Assembly (NCBI GenBank): GCA_965237785.1
Contig: OZ250159.1
Span: 1,922,001 to 1,986,000 of the forward strand
Direction of reading: 5' to 3'
Length of the DNA stretch: 64,000 bases
DNA from: UBA6522 sp965237785
Lineage (GTDB): Bacteria; Pseudomonadota; Gammaproteobacteria; Steroidobacterales; Rariloculaceae
This document shows positions 1 to 8,929 of this stretch, in pieces. The notes under the pieces are model-generated. The model searched no databases. It saw nothing but the letters and a program-made list of their open reading frames with translations, and was not told the DNA's origin. The position numbers were made by a program, and so were the translations under genes. Position 1 is the stretch's first letter. Every line of letters begins with the position of its first letter.

Positions 1-578
1 ACGAACAGCGAATCGCCGTCCGCGCGGTATCGCTCCTCCATAACCATCTGGGTTGATTGCGGATAGCCTTCGGCCTCGCCGCGCGTCTCCAGCAATCCCG
101 CGTACGAACCGGCAGTTTCGACGACGAGCGTTTCGCCGTCGTAGCGGCCGATCGATCGTCCCAGATGCGGATGATCGGCCACGGTGTACGGCGCGTCGTC
201 CAGGCGCAACTCCGGATCCAGCGGGACCCGCCGCTTGACATCCATGTACTCGAAGTTGATCTCCACGTAACCATCGTGCAGGCGGATCTCGAACGGGGGA
301 TCGGGGATGCCGATGACATTGGTCAGGCTACCCGGCTTGCACTGCAGGTCGGGATCGTCTCTCAGTGGAACGTAGTCGGCGACCGCGGCCTGACCTGCGG
401 GCGTCAGCTCGACCAGGGGTCTTGAAGCCGACAGCTGCATCCAGGCGCCGTCGAGTTCACTGCGTTGTGCGGCGGCAGACAGTGGCAGCGTCACCAGGAA
501 CGCCACCGGGAGCCAGCCAAGTCCGACCCTATGGGAGTTGCATGCCCTGTTGCATGCCCTGCCGCATGCCCTGCGCAT
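1..578 (-). CDS. Exported VVET-motif protein, partner of DUF6152 (C-terminus beyond window)
   Basis: The frame reads leftwards and leaves the window, so only about 192 residues are visible. The N-terminus holds an odd RAC repeat from a CATGCC iteration, then a hydrophobic stretch (GLGWLPVAFLVTLPLSAAAQ) that looks like a Sec signal. The mature part starts with ELDGAW and holds the motif GRSIGRYDGETLVVET, shared with the protein at 16913-17611 and with the C-terminal halves of three DUF6152 fusions here. Its ATG overlaps the TAA of the upstream DUF6152 gene by one base (TAATG), which indicates translational coupling. Function is unknown; a periplasmic partner of DUF6152 is inferred from repeated adjacency and fusion. 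Confidence 0.8.
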   Translation of the reverse strand, partial: MRRACGRACNRACNSHRVGLGWLPVAFLVTLPLSAAAQRSELDGAWMQLSASRPLVELTPAGQAAVADYVPLRDDPDLQCKPGSLTNVIGIPDPPFEIRLHDGYVEINFEYMDVKRRVPLDPELRLDDAPYTVADHPHLGRSIGRYDGETLVVETAGSYAGLLETRGEAEGYPQSTQMVMEERYRADGDSLF

Positions 579-1024
579 TATCGCTCCGGCGCTTCGCACT
601 CGACATCCCCGCTGGTCAGCGCATCGCGAAACGCGGCAAAGCCGCAGTCACGAATCGTCGAACCATCCGGCAGGACCAGGCTTCTGATGTATCCAACATG
701 TTCGAGACGCCTGCTCGGGATCATGGTGACGGTGATCTCATCCCCCTCCTTTATTCGGTCGACCTCGACGCCGCGTCGAATGAGATCGTTCCTCGTACCC
801 CATTCGGCTAACCAATGGGCTACTGTGCCGTCCTCTTCCACCACATCGATCTCCAGGTGGGTGTGAGGATTCCGTAAGTGGAATGCGGTTAGCGTACCGG
901 TAATTTCGACTCTGAGCCCCCGGTCGAAGTTGGCGCTCACCGAATGATGGGCCGACACGATCTGGCTGCTCAGACAGAGCGCCCCCGCGAGAAGTGCTGC
1001 TTTCGCTATTCGGTCGAACATCAT
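578..1024 (-). CDS. DUF6152 family exported protein
   Basis: 148 residues. The signal peptide ends at SAHHS, and the HH pair just after the cleavage site is seen in most DUF6152 proteins of this window. The family pattern follows: a beta-rich stretch (EITGTLTAFHLRNPHTHLEIDV), a W-x-AEWGT segment, then a KEGDEITVT turn. I chose ATG 1024 because GGTGGAAG lies just upstream and the hydrophobic signal follows; an ATG at 1129 would add a non-signal leader. It is third in the run MPE-NHL-DUF6152-VVET, with its stop overlapping the start of the fourth gene. The biochemical role of the family is not established; the location is probably periplasmic. Confidence 0.85.
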   Translation of the reverse strand: MMFDRIAKAALLAGALCLSSQIVSAHHSVSANFDRGLRVEITGTLTAFHLRNPHTHLEIDVVEEDGTVAHWLAEWGTRNDLIRRGVEVDRIKEGDEITVTMIPSRRLEHVGYIRSLVLPDGSTIRDCGFAAFRDALTSGDVECEAPER

Positions 1025-1162
1025 TGCTTCCACCCTCAACCAACCTCGCTTATAGCCTACGCAGTAATAACCCCATAAGGGAAGTCCGATCCATCGATTA
1101 TGCAAATTGCGCATGCGCGAGAGCGGCAAACGAATTGCCTCGATGACTCACCACATAGCTCC

Positions 1163-2404
1163 CTAATAGGTCGGATGGACGCGGCTGATCACCAGATCCG
1201 GGTTCGCTCCCTCTCTGGGGACGAACTTCTGCGCGCGACCGGTGTTGACTTCCGAGATGTAGAAGTTGCCTTCTTCGTCAACGGTCATGCCGTGGACTCC
1301 CCACATGCCGCCGGGAAAGGTACCCCAGGTACCCCAGGAGTCCAGGAAGTTTCCGTCGAGATCGTACTTGAGGAGCTTCGTCGTCCCCGCATCCATGATC
1401 CACACCGCAGCGTTTGCCACAATCAGGTATTGAACGTCCGACGGAGGATCGCCAACCCGCCATTGGTCGAGAAAACGACCGTCCTGATCGAAAACCTGGA
1501 TTCGATTGTTCATCCGGTCGCTGACGTAGACACGCCCCGACTCCAGATCGATGTCGATGCCGTGCAGGGCATTGAAGTATCCCGGACGCGTATCATCCGG
1601 CAACGTGCCTTCCTGGCCCCACTGCAACAGATAGTTACCATCGTGGTCGAACTTCATTACCCGAGAGTTCACGTAGCCGTCGGTAACGAATATCGCGTCC
1701 TCTGAGAACGCCATAAAGGTCGGCCGTGCGAAGTGATGTTCGTCCTGCCCGGGTTCATTGGGCACGCCCAGCGTTTGCACTATCTCCTTGCCGTCATTGG
1801 TGAATTTGTAAATCGCGTGAGCGAAGTCGTCGACGATCCAGATGTGCTTGTCCGGATCGAATGGATTGACGTGAACGGCATGCGGTTTGACCCACATGGA
1901 ATCCCATTGGTCCCATGTCTCGACAATATTGCCCTCGCGGTCGATAACGACGACGCAATGCTCCCAGCGCGCATCCACGCCACGGATGTAGCCAGCCCCT
2001 TCCCACTGGGCCCAACCGTCGTCATTGTTGTGATCGGGACTGGCCTGGGTCGCGTCCCGCCATGGCATCGTATTATCCCGCCACGCGTAGTTGCGGCCTA
2101 CCGGAAAACGCAGGCGGGTTCCCTGGTCTTCGACGAAGCGATTCTCGGGACGGTCGATCTTCTTCAGTACGCCTCTCTGAATGAGAATGATCCGATCGGC
2201 GCTCTCCGCGAAGATTCCCTGGATGGCGCCCCAGGTCCAGCCCTCGTTTCCGGGCAGCGTCGAGATGTCATTGGGCCAATCCGGAACCGGCTCGTACGGT
2301 CCGAAAGGGTCCTGGCCGCCCTTTTGCCCAACTTGCGCGATAGCTGAAAAAGCAATGAGCTGGGCGAACCCAACAAGACCGAGCGTGATTAACGACCTAC
2401 GCAT
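1163..2404 (-). CDS. Exported NHL-repeat beta-propeller protein
   Basis: 413 residues with a signal peptide ending near FSAIAQ. At least four NHL-type blades are visible, for example RVYVSDRMNNRIQVFDQDGRFLDQW and LLKYDLDGNFLDSWGTWG. Conserved histidines sit at blade starts (PHAVHV, LHGIDID, VHGMTVD). The layout resembles the six-bladed propellers of peptidyl-alpha-hydroxyglycine lyase relatives, but I cannot assign a reaction. It lies between an MPE gene and a DUF6152 gene on the same strand and is probably co-transcribed with them. It is a more distant relative of the near-identical pair at 9288-10337 and 24803-25852, which also follow MPE genes. Confidence 0.85.
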   Translation of the reverse strand: MRRSLITLGLVGFAQLIAFSAIAQVGQKGGQDPFGPYEPVPDWPNDISTLPGNEGWTWGAIQGIFAESADRIILIQRGVLKKIDRPENRFVEDQGTRLRFPVGRNYAWRDNTMPWRDATQASPDHNNDDGWAQWEGAGYIRGVDARWEHCVVVIDREGNIVETWDQWDSMWVKPHAVHVNPFDPDKHIWIVDDFAHAIYKFTNDGKEIVQTLGVPNEPGQDEHHFARPTFMAFSEDAIFVTDGYVNSRVMKFDHDGNYLLQWGQEGTLPDDTRPGYFNALHGIDIDLESGRVYVSDRMNNRIQVFDQDGRFLDQWRVGDPPSDVQYLIVANAAVWIMDAGTTKLLKYDLDGNFLDSWGTWGTFPGGMWGVHGMTVDEEGNFYISEVNTGRAQKFVPREGANPDLVISRVHPTY

Positions 2405-2615
2405 TAGACTTTCTCCGAATCAGAGCGATTGTCAGAAACCAACAGGCCCCATTCATCCACGTCGTGAATGGGTCTGTCTATATCTTGCCGGCGAACAGTC
2501 TACCGTAGCCGCTTATTTTTTTGTCGAATTGAAGTCTTATGGCGAGACGCTACGATGTGATTCATTTCCACTGCCCTCCAGCAGCCCGTGGCAAAAGTCG
2601 CGCTGCGCAGACCAC

Positions 2616-4166
2616 TCACTCCACTGAAATAGTGTACTGGTCCGCGATGTATCTGCAATTCACGTCATCGCAATCTTCCACGGTCTTCACGTACTCCACG
2701 GTTGCCTCTTCGGGCGTGATGGTGACGTTGATAAATCCGGGGCTGCTGAGGATTACGCCGTTTTCGATGTCATAGCCCTCGCGCTCGGCCATGGCCAGGT
2801 TGTCCGCTCCCGACTTGCGGGAAGGTTGAGCCACCGACTGATAAACGATCCCGTCGCGGTGAATTTCCTTGGCATAGACGTGATCGTGGCCGTGAAAGAC
2901 GATATTCACGCCATTGTCGAGAAGCATCTGGTGAATGGGCACGCCCCACCCCGGGCGGTGCTCGTCGAACTCGTATGCCTCGGTATTCGGGTCGATCCTG
3001 GGCCGGGGCGTCCATGCCGCAGCCGCCTCGGGGCCACGCGGCGCTGTCCAGTTTTCGAAGTCGATCGGCGTACGGCCGCCCCACTCGAAATACTCCGCGT
3101 AGATATGGCCGCCTCGGGAACCGCCGAAGGGATTGTCCAGGCCGCCAACGAGGTGATGCAGAAAGACGAACTTGAAGGTCGCATCGCTGGCTTCCAGCGT
3201 CTCCTTCAACCAATCGAACTGATTGCGGCCCAGAGTCCTGCCCCAGGGACCCTGTCCGAGGCTGTTCCAGAACGGGTCGAGACCCACGAACAACGCATCG
3301 CCCCACTCCCAGGCGTAGTGCCCGTCGTGGCGGCCAATGTGCTCGCTCTGCTCGACGCTGCCCGCATAGAACCCGTTGGCCGTCGGCGCGGGAAAGTATT
3401 TCTTGCGCGAATTGTTCGCCCACACGGCAATATTGTCCGGTGTTCCGTCCAATCGGCTGCGTCGCTCGGTATCATGGTTGCCGAGGACAAGAAACAGCGG
3501 CACCGTGAAAGCGGATTGACTGAGGTAATCCCTCAACAGGAGGAAATCGCCGACGACATCCTGTTCTCGAATGGGCGCACCCCGCTGCCGGTTCTGAATC
3601 TCGAAGAGACCGTTCTGAAAGTTCTGACTGGTCATGAACGTATCGCCGAGATCGACCAGAAAATCCGGGTTATAGATAACCATGTTGGCCATCGTGTTCG
3701 CGAACGTGACATCGTCCGCCAACTCACGCCCGCAGGTCGGACACCATTTCTGGTGCCGCGTCTTCGCCCCCATATGCGAATCTGCTTCAACGGCGAAATT
3801 GAACGCCGAACCTTTCGCACGCTGGGTGTAAAAGTCAGCCGACTCGGATTCCATGAAATCGCTGTCGTCACTCCCCTTGAAGCGCAACCGATAAGAGTAA
3901 GCCGTGTCCCACTGGAGCTGTGTCAACTCGAAGACGTGGGGCTGATTGGCGGCCAGGGACGCAACAGCCGTTCGTTCGCTGTTCGACCCGTCGCCATATT
4001 CTATTAAAACGGCATGATCCGAGAATCCCATGACGCTGATGGACATGGTGGTGTCGGTTGGACGGCCCAGTACGACGTTACCGTCGAACGCCTCTACACT
4101 CTGAGCGACGGCACCGAGACAGTACGACGAGCAAAGAAGAGCCAGTGAGAATTTAAAGAAACGCAT
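2616..4166 (-). CDS. Exported metallophosphoesterase, purple acid phosphatase-like
   Basis: 516 residues: signal peptide (to about residue 21), a beta-sandwich domain of PAP/fibronectin-III type (about 28-115, NVVLGRPTDTTMSISVMG), then a calcineurin-like catalytic domain. Metal-site motifs are complete: D129-S-H131, G174-D175, GNHD 229-232, HH 337-338 and GHDH 426-429. A WCPTCG pair (C142, C145) is absent from the other paralogues here. The expected reaction is hydrolysis of a phosphate ester or phosphodiester in the periplasm or outside the cell. The gene heads a run with NHL, DUF6152 and VVET genes. It is the most divergent of six intact MPE paralogues in the window (GNHD rather than GNHEEARR). 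Confidence 0.88.
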   Translation of the reverse strand: MRFFKFSLALLCSSYCLGAVAQSVEAFDGNVVLGRPTDTTMSISVMGFSDHAVLIEYGDGSNSERTAVASLAANQPHVFELTQLQWDTAYSYRLRFKGSDDSDFMESESADFYTQRAKGSAFNFAVEADSHMGAKTRHQKWCPTCGRELADDVTFANTMANMVIYNPDFLVDLGDTFMTSQNFQNGLFEIQNRQRGAPIREQDVVGDFLLLRDYLSQSAFTVPLFLVLGNHDTERRSRLDGTPDNIAVWANNSRKKYFPAPTANGFYAGSVEQSEHIGRHDGHYAWEWGDALFVGLDPFWNSLGQGPWGRTLGRNQFDWLKETLEASDATFKFVFLHHLVGGLDNPFGGSRGGHIYAEYFEWGGRTPIDFENWTAPRGPEAAAAWTPRPRIDPNTEAYEFDEHRPGWGVPIHQMLLDNGVNIVFHGHDHVYAKEIHRDGIVYQSVAQPSRKSGADNLAMAEREGYDIENGVILSSPGFINVTITPEEATVEYVKTVEDCDDVNCRYIADQYTISVE

Positions 4167-4210
4167 TTGCCTGATTACCCCGTATTTTTTCCGTTACGTA
4201 CCCACTGGTT

Positions 4211-4378
4211 TCAGTTGGCCGAAATCGTATAACTGTCTACAACCTCACCACAGTCCCGGTCGCAGTCGTAGACGTTCTTTATGTACTCGACGGTGACTTC
4301 ATCGGGAGACACGGAGACGTTCAGGAACCCGGAGTTGGAAATGACGATGCCATTTTCGATGTCATAGCCCATGCGCGC
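4211..4378 (-). pseudogene. C-terminal remnant of a metallophosphoesterase paralogue
   Basis: The last ~55 codons (MGYDIENGIVISNSGFLN, VSPDEVTVEYIKNVYDCD) match the C-terminus of the intact MPE just downstream (GYDIENGVILSSPGFIN, TVEYVKTVEDCD). Nothing upstream in this frame looks like the rest of the enzyme; the frame runs into unrelated DNA. It is the stub of a second tandem copy whose 5' part was lost. On the opposite strand 4386-4578 is open for a short peptide (ending in KRLLQRTPWLET) that I could not identify. Confidence 0.75.
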
Positions 4379-4601
4379 CGCCCTGGTCAAGGGCCGCGTG
4401 GCGGCGCTGTGCCTTGGCAGGCGGCCCAGCCGCGCCGGGAACCTGAAGCGTTTGAATACCGGTTCGATGTCGTATTGCCGGCAGGTCAACGCCATGGCAG
4501 GATATCCCCGGTGGGGAAATCCGCTTTGGAAAAGGAGATAAAGAGGTTGCTGCAGCGCACGCCCTGGTTGGAGACGTGAACGCGACGCCACCGGCCCGGA
4601 A

Positions 4602-5447
4602 ATGAATCTCCATTCGGTCATTTCTCTGTTGCTTACCGTCATACTGTCGGTTTGCCAGAACATCACGCAGGCCCAGCAGATGCCTGCGAATATCCTTTTT
4701 CTATTGGCCGATGATCTGGGCTACAACGAAATCGGCTCGTACGGGCAAACGATCATACGAACGCCGGAACTGGACAAGCTGGCGGCGCAAGGCATGCGGT
4801 TTACCAGCTTCTATGCCGGTAATGCCGTGTGTTCTCCGTCGCGGGCGGTGCTTCTGACCGGCACGAGTGCGGCGAACGCAGCCGTCCGCAGCAATGCCGG
4901 ATATTTTGGCGACGACAAGTGGGAAGGCGCCGCCCTCGACAAGGACGCATTGCGAACGGATATGGCCTTCGAATTTCTCGACGGAATGGATAGAGACCGG
5001 CCCTTTTTCCTGTTCAGGTCCTACCGGGCGCCGCACTCTCTTGAAGGCCCGATCCGGGATACCGAACTCTACGCGGACCAGGGCTGGCCGGAGTTGGAAA
5101 GAGTGCATGCGGCCAAGATTACGCTACTCGACAGGCAGGTCGGGCGACTGCTGAACAAGCTTCAGGAGATGGGCGAGCTGGACAACACACTGGTGCTTTT
5201 CACCAGCGACAATGGCCCGCATTTTGCACCGCGGGGGCACGATCTCGAGTTTTTCGACAGCAACGGAGAACTTAAGGGCGGGAAGCGGGATCTGTACGAA
5301 GGTGGTGTTCGAGTGCCGCTCATCGCGTATTGGCAGGGACGGATCCCGCCGGAGGGACGACCGGGCATATCGCCGCCTTTCAGGATGTGATGCCCACCCT
5401 TGCCGATCTAGCCGGCGTTGAAACGCCGGAACAAACCGATCGTACAG
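4602..5447 (+). pseudogene. Broken arylsulfatase
   Basis: The start is normal: signal peptide, ANILFLLADDLGYNEIGSYG and the CSPSR formylglycine motif at Cys77. The section after AVRSNAGYF, which should contain the GKWHLG-type region, is missing; the frame jumps to LRTDMAFEFLDGMDRDRPFF without a stop, so an in-frame internal deletion is likely. Near 5365 the frame then breaks: HIAAFQDVMPTLADLAGVETP continues in the +2 frame and the gene ends about 5447 without the C-terminal subdomain. An enzyme lacking these parts should not fold. It lies next to the MPE stub in a debris zone. Confidence 0.8.
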
Positions 5448-5722
5448 AGGATGAACCGACTGTTCGAAACCGCCCGCACCGAAACGGCCGGCTTTCCATA
5501 CGGTGGCGTAGTGCAGCATCACGAGTCGCGGAACCGGTATCAGGCGGACTAGTAGCGCCCATAAAAAACCGCGTGAATATCGGCGAACCTCTGTAAACAA
5601 TTCCGCTTTGAGTAGCTGCTTTTGCCCTTCCCTACCCCTCCATGGGCCGGCTTCGGCGTTACCTGAAAGCGGCACTGTCAAATTAACGACCGCAAGCCTG
5701 GGAACTCCGATTCATTGTTCGG
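5448..5722. other. Gap without recognisable gene
   Basis: I see no start, SD or family motif on the plus strand. The minus strand is open around 5480-5620 with a hydrophobic stretch (YSRGFLWALLVRLIPVPR) that may be a fragment of a membrane protein, but it has no start and I recognise no family. Confidence 0.3.
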
Positions 5723-6020
5723 TCAATTTGCCGGTGCCTGAGCCCAAGACGCAAAGGCATGGTGCCTCAGGTTTCGGTAATGGCTGGCTCTGACCAGATC
5801 ACGACCCAAATTGAACAGGTTGTATACCGCCGCATGGACATCCAGGAACCGTTGGGCCTGGGAAGCGGTCTTGAATCGCCTAATACCCTGCTCTCGCGAC
5901 CTCGTCGCCTGGTGCGACTGCTCCACCCTGTTGTTGGCGTACCGGTCCGTCACGTGAAATGGATCAGGAGCCAATGCCCGGTGGGCTACCCGATACCTGC
6001 CCAGCTTGAAGTCGCATCGT
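5723..6020 (-). pseudogene. IS6-family transposase, 3' remnant
   Basis: The minus-strand frame gives YRVAHRALAPDPFHVTDRYANNR followed by EQSHQATRSREQGIRRFK and AQRFLDVHAAVYNLF. This is the C-terminal third of an IS6-type DDE transposase: the segment after the second catalytic Asp and the NNR-x-E-x-SH signature region, with the arginine-rich stretch. The first two thirds and the terminal repeats are not present. It marks an old insertion between the broken sulfatase and the Phd/PIN pair. Confidence 0.75.
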
Positions 6021-6565
6021 CCGACGCCGCATCGCTGGCGGCAATGGTCACGGTCACCGACGGGGTTGTGGTCGAACGGCGCGCTGATATGGGTGGCGCA
6101 TCAGCTAATCCGTCACCAACGACTTCTCACACGGTCTGGGACAGATTTATTTATTGCGTGTTTTACCTGTACCCTTCCGGCGTGTACTCAATGGCTCCCG
6201 GAAATTCCATCTCGAGAATTCCGGAATGACCGATGAAAACGCCGTCGCCGGCACTGCGATCGGCAGCATGGGAACGTATGAAATCTCCCTCTTCCTCCCG
6301 GTCCGGAATTCCACCGGAAAGCGCCAGACGCACAATGTCGGCCATGGCAATTGACCAGCTGATAAAGGATGATCGTTCCGGCACCCTTCGTCGTTCCGGT
6401 GAAAGCCAGAACCCAGCGACCGAAAAAGGGAACCGCGCCGGAGGCGGTTTATCCTTTTAGCAGGAAATAGGGTCAAGCGTCTTGATCCAGGTAATCGTAA
6501 ATAGGGGTCTTATCTCATTTGCAGCTCTGGTTCAAAATTTCCAGCGAACACATATTGTGATTGAT
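6021..6565. other. Gene-free stretch with repeat-like sequence
   Basis: No protein family is visible on either strand. The minus strand around 6370-6430 (CTTTCACCGGAACGACG and similar) resembles the short dispersed intergenic repeats found in many proteobacteria. A related motif (CATGTCGGGCTTGACCCGGC) occurs at 7339-7358. The last 60 bases are AT-rich and lead into the promoter of the toxin-antitoxin operon. Confidence 0.3.
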
Positions 6566-6587
6566 AGCTATAATAGTTATTCTAGCT
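6566..6587 (+). promoter_or_regulatory. Palindromic operator overlapping a -10 box, upstream of the antitoxin
   Basis: A 22-bp imperfect palindrome (AGCTATAATAGTTATTCTAG plus CT; one mismatched pair, two central bases) ends three bases before the antitoxin ATG. A perfect TATAAT lies inside it at 6569-6574. An antitoxin bound here would block RNA polymerase, the usual autorepression of Phd-type operons. With the -10 box this close, the transcript would start only about 5-10 bases before the ATG, and no SD is visible, so translation may be leaderless. Confidence 0.6.
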
Positions 6588-6590
6588 CTT

Positions 6591-6842
6591 ATGAAACAGA
6601 TTGCAGCCAGAGAAGCCAAGAATCGATTCGGCGTATTGCTTGATGCCGTGCAGAGTGCGCCTGTTCGCGTGACCAAAAAAGGCAGGGCTGTGAGCGTAAT
6701 GATGTCGATCCAACACTACGAGCGGCTTCGTGGCGCTGCATGGGAAAATCTGACAAAAACAATGGATACCCTTGGCAAGCAAGCCACGGTGAACGGCTTG
6801 ACAGAGGCCGGCCTCGAAAAGTTGCTGGCGGATGAAAGCTGA
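6591..6842 (+). CDS. Phd/YefM-type antitoxin
   Basis: 83 residues. The N-terminal half has the Phd/YefM fold signature (MKQIAAREAKNRFGVLLDAV, then VRVTKKGRAVSVMMS), which binds DNA as a dimer. The C-terminal tail (TVNGLTEAGLEKLLADES) is the part expected to wrap the toxin. ATG 6591 is preferred over 6561 because the earlier start lies inside the promoter. It overlaps the PIN toxin gene by 11 bases, so the two are co-translated. Repression through the palindrome at 6566-6587 is inferred. Confidence 0.88.
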   Translation: MKQIAAREAKNRFGVLLDAVQSAPVRVTKKGRAVSVMMSIQHYERLRGAAWENLTKTMDTLGKQATVNGLTEAGLEKLLADES

Positions 6843-7248
6843 ACGCATCACCTTCGATACAAATGTTCTGATCAGCGCCGCACTCCGCCCCGATGGGCTA
6901 CCCCGCTCGGTCGTCGACACGATCAGGTCTGAAAACGCCGTGCTGTTGTTTTCCGATGAGACCTTTGGCGAACTTCAGACCCGATTCTTCCTCCAGAAAT
7001 TTGACCGTTATGTTAGTCGGGAAGCGAGAGCGACTTTCCTGGCACAGCTTGAAGCAGTTTCGGAATGGGTTTCAATAGCCGGCGCGAAACTTGGTTGCCG
7101 CGACCCGGATGACGACAAATTTCTTGAAACGGCGCTAGTGGGAGAAGCGGATTTTTTGATCACCGGGGACAAAGACTTATTGGTGATGTCTCCGTTTCAT
7201 GGCATTCGTATTCTGAACCCGTCGAGTTTTCTGGCTTTTCAACAGTAG
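6832..7248 (+). CDS. PIN-domain toxin (putative ribonuclease, COG1569 type)
   Basis: 138 residues. The PIN acidic residues are in place: D in ITFDTNVLISA near the N-terminus, E in FSDETFGELQTRF, and the CRDPDDDKFLETAL block followed by ADFLITGDKDLL. This is the arrangement of the TIGR00305-like PIN toxins, which cleave RNA with Mg2+. The length is normal and the frame intact. It starts inside the antitoxin gene (11-base overlap). Together they form a complete type II toxin-antitoxin pair. Confidence 0.88.
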   Translation: MKAERITFDTNVLISAALRPDGLPRSVVDTIRSENAVLLFSDETFGELQTRFFLQKFDRYVSREARATFLAQLEAVSEWVSIAGAKLGCRDPDDDKFLETALVGEADFLITGDKDLLVMSPFHGIRILNPSSFLAFQQ

Positions 7249-7404
7249 GGCAATTCCCGGATGGATGAATATCGCTCTCCAAAAGAAAAGTAGCCAAGTA
7301 TGGGTGTCCCTTCATTGCGTTCCTTCATTGCGTTATCGTCATGTCGGGCTTGACCCGGCATCCAGCATAAACGCAGAGCCGGAGGCGACTTCCTTTTTTG
7401 CAAT

Positions 7405-7410
7405 TATAAT
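7405..7410 (+). promoter_or_regulatory. -10 box of tRNA-Ser
   Basis: A perfect TATAAT ends eight bases before the tRNA 5' end, a usual distance for a tRNA promoter. No good -35 box is visible at 17-bp spacing. Confidence 0.5.
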
Positions 7411-7418
7411 CGCCCTGA

Positions 7419-7510
7419 GGAGAGGTGCCGGAGCCTGGCCGAACGGGCTTGACTCGAAATCAAGAGATCTCTCGCGAGATCCGTGGGTTCGAATCCCACC
7501 CTCTCCGCCA
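7419..7510 (+). tRNA. tRNA-Ser (anticodon CGA)
   Basis: 92 bases with a class II long variable arm. The acceptor stem GGAGAGG pairs with CCTCTCC and is followed by G and an encoded CCA. The anticodon stem CTTGA/TCAAG encloses CTCGAAA, with anticodon CGA at 7455-7457, which reads UCG codons. The variable arm is AGATCTCTCGCGAGATCC, and the T-loop GTTCGAATC is canonical. No second copy of its 3' end was found in the window, so there is no sign that it served as an attachment site. Confidence 0.97.
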
Positions 7511-7626
7511 AAATCGAGCAGTGCAGTCTGGAACGGCTAAAGCGGTCGCGGAAGGTGACCATCCTTGGCTATACAAGCGCCGGGTTGCTGTTTTGTGCTT
7601 CCCGTCCGCGGTGGCATTTTCCAGGA

Positions 7627-8490
7627 GATAACTTCGTCACGCCATTACTCATTTTGTACAGAAACCATATTTTGCGTTTGCTGACTTGCGGCGCATTTGC
7701 GCTGTGGCTGAGCCTGCCGGCACTGGCGGACACCGCTTGGCCAGAAAGCGCGGATGGCGGCGCCGGCGCCGGATTCAGCGAACAGGGGATCGAGGAGCTT
7801 GATCAGGCCATGCGCCAAATCGTGGCCGATCAGGATGTGGCCGGCATGGTCTGGCTGCTCGCTCGGAACGGCGAGGTGGCGACTTTTGACAGCGCGGGCC
7901 TGGCACGGGTAGACGACGGCGCGCCGATGACCAAGGACAGCCTGTTTCGCATCTATTCCATGACCAAGCCCGTGACCGGCGTTGCCTTGATGATGCTGCA
8001 CGAGCAAGGATTGTGGGAATTCGATGATCCGGTCAGCGAACACATCCCGGAATTCGCTGATCTGAAACTGATGGTCAGCTATGACGAAGAAGGCAACGTG
8101 GAACTGACCACGCCTTCGCGCCAGCCGACCATGCGGGAATTGCTCAACCATTCCGCGGGTTTCGGCTATGGGCTTGGCGGACAGGATCCGGTCAATGTTG
8201 CTTTTCGCGAGTCCGGTGTGCTCGCTTCGGACGATCTGGATATGTTGATTGATCGGGTAGCTGAAATACTCCTGCTGTTTGAACCCGGCGAAGAGTGGTT
8301 TTATTCGGTGGCAGTGGATATTCAGGGCTATATCGTGCAGAAACTGTCCGGCATGAGCTTCGGCGAATTTCTGGAACAACGCATGTTTCAGCGCTGGGCA
8401 TGAGTGATACGCGATTTTACGTGCGCGAGGAAGACCGTCACCGCTTCGCCGAAGTGCACAACTGGGACGCCGAACGGGGCAGTCTGGTGC
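7627..8490 (+). pseudogene. Serine beta-lactamase-like hydrolase, truncated and frameshifted
   Basis: The frame begins just after the tRNA and lacks a convincing ATG; an AGGAGA lies at 7622-7627. A hydrophobic signal (LRLLTCGAFALWLSLPALA) precedes a class C beta-lactamase/esterase-like domain with the catalytic S-x-x-K in RIYSMTKPVTGVALMML and the HSAG box. The second motif, normally Y-x-N, reads WFYSVAVD. At about 8390 the frame stops; the +1 frame continues with LGMSDTRFYVREEDRHRFAE, the expected next segment, and homology ends near 8490, well short of the usual end. The product is probably non-functional. Confidence 0.75.
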
Positions 8491-8499
8491 AGCGGCCGC

Positions 8500-8790
8500 A
8501 TCGCACGGACCGTTCTTCAGAAACTCCCGCCCGGCGCGCCCGAGGCGCGTCTGGCGGTACATCGCCGGTCCGCCATCCTCCAGCCGGATGGCCGCCGCGG
8601 CCGTCGAGCCCGTAGCCCAGTTCGGTGCTCAACTGCGCCGCCGCCGCTGGAGCCGCGTCGCCGCGCCCGAGGTGCGACGCGTCGGCCTGCGTCCACAGCG
8701 ACTGCACGCCGCTCTGCACGGCCCCCCGGGCCGAGCGCACGTTCAGCGACAGCCCGCGGCCGTCTGCCCGTGGCCAGAGAACGGCACATT
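8500..8790 (-). pseudogene. Autotransporter beta-barrel remnant
   Basis: On the minus strand from about 8790 the frame reads DGRGLSLNVRSARGAVQSG, LWTQADASHLGRGD and QLSTELGYGLDGRGG. After a frame change it continues IRLEDGGPAMYRQTRLGRAG. This matches the last strands of autotransporter barrels (the GLSLS...W...LGYGL...YR-x-G-x-R pattern). No passenger domain or start is present. It faces the beta-lactamase remnant tail to tail, so two fragments were joined here. Confidence 0.6.
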
Positions 8791-8929
8791 ATTTCGAACA
8801 CCTAATATTCAGGCATTAGTTTGGCGCGCGGTCGGCAGGTTGCTAGAATCTCGCCCATCCGCATGCATACGGGACATGACTGTGAGGCGTCACTACCACT
8901 ATGCTGAGATGATCGTTCACGGAACCCTC

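Noticed and set aside
5448..5722. Hydrophobic minus-strand frame as a gene
   Set aside because: No start codon, SD or family pattern; length and flanks fit debris.
7419..7510. tRNA-Ser as attachment site of a genomic island
   Set aside because: No second copy of the tRNA 3' end and no integrase gene in the window.
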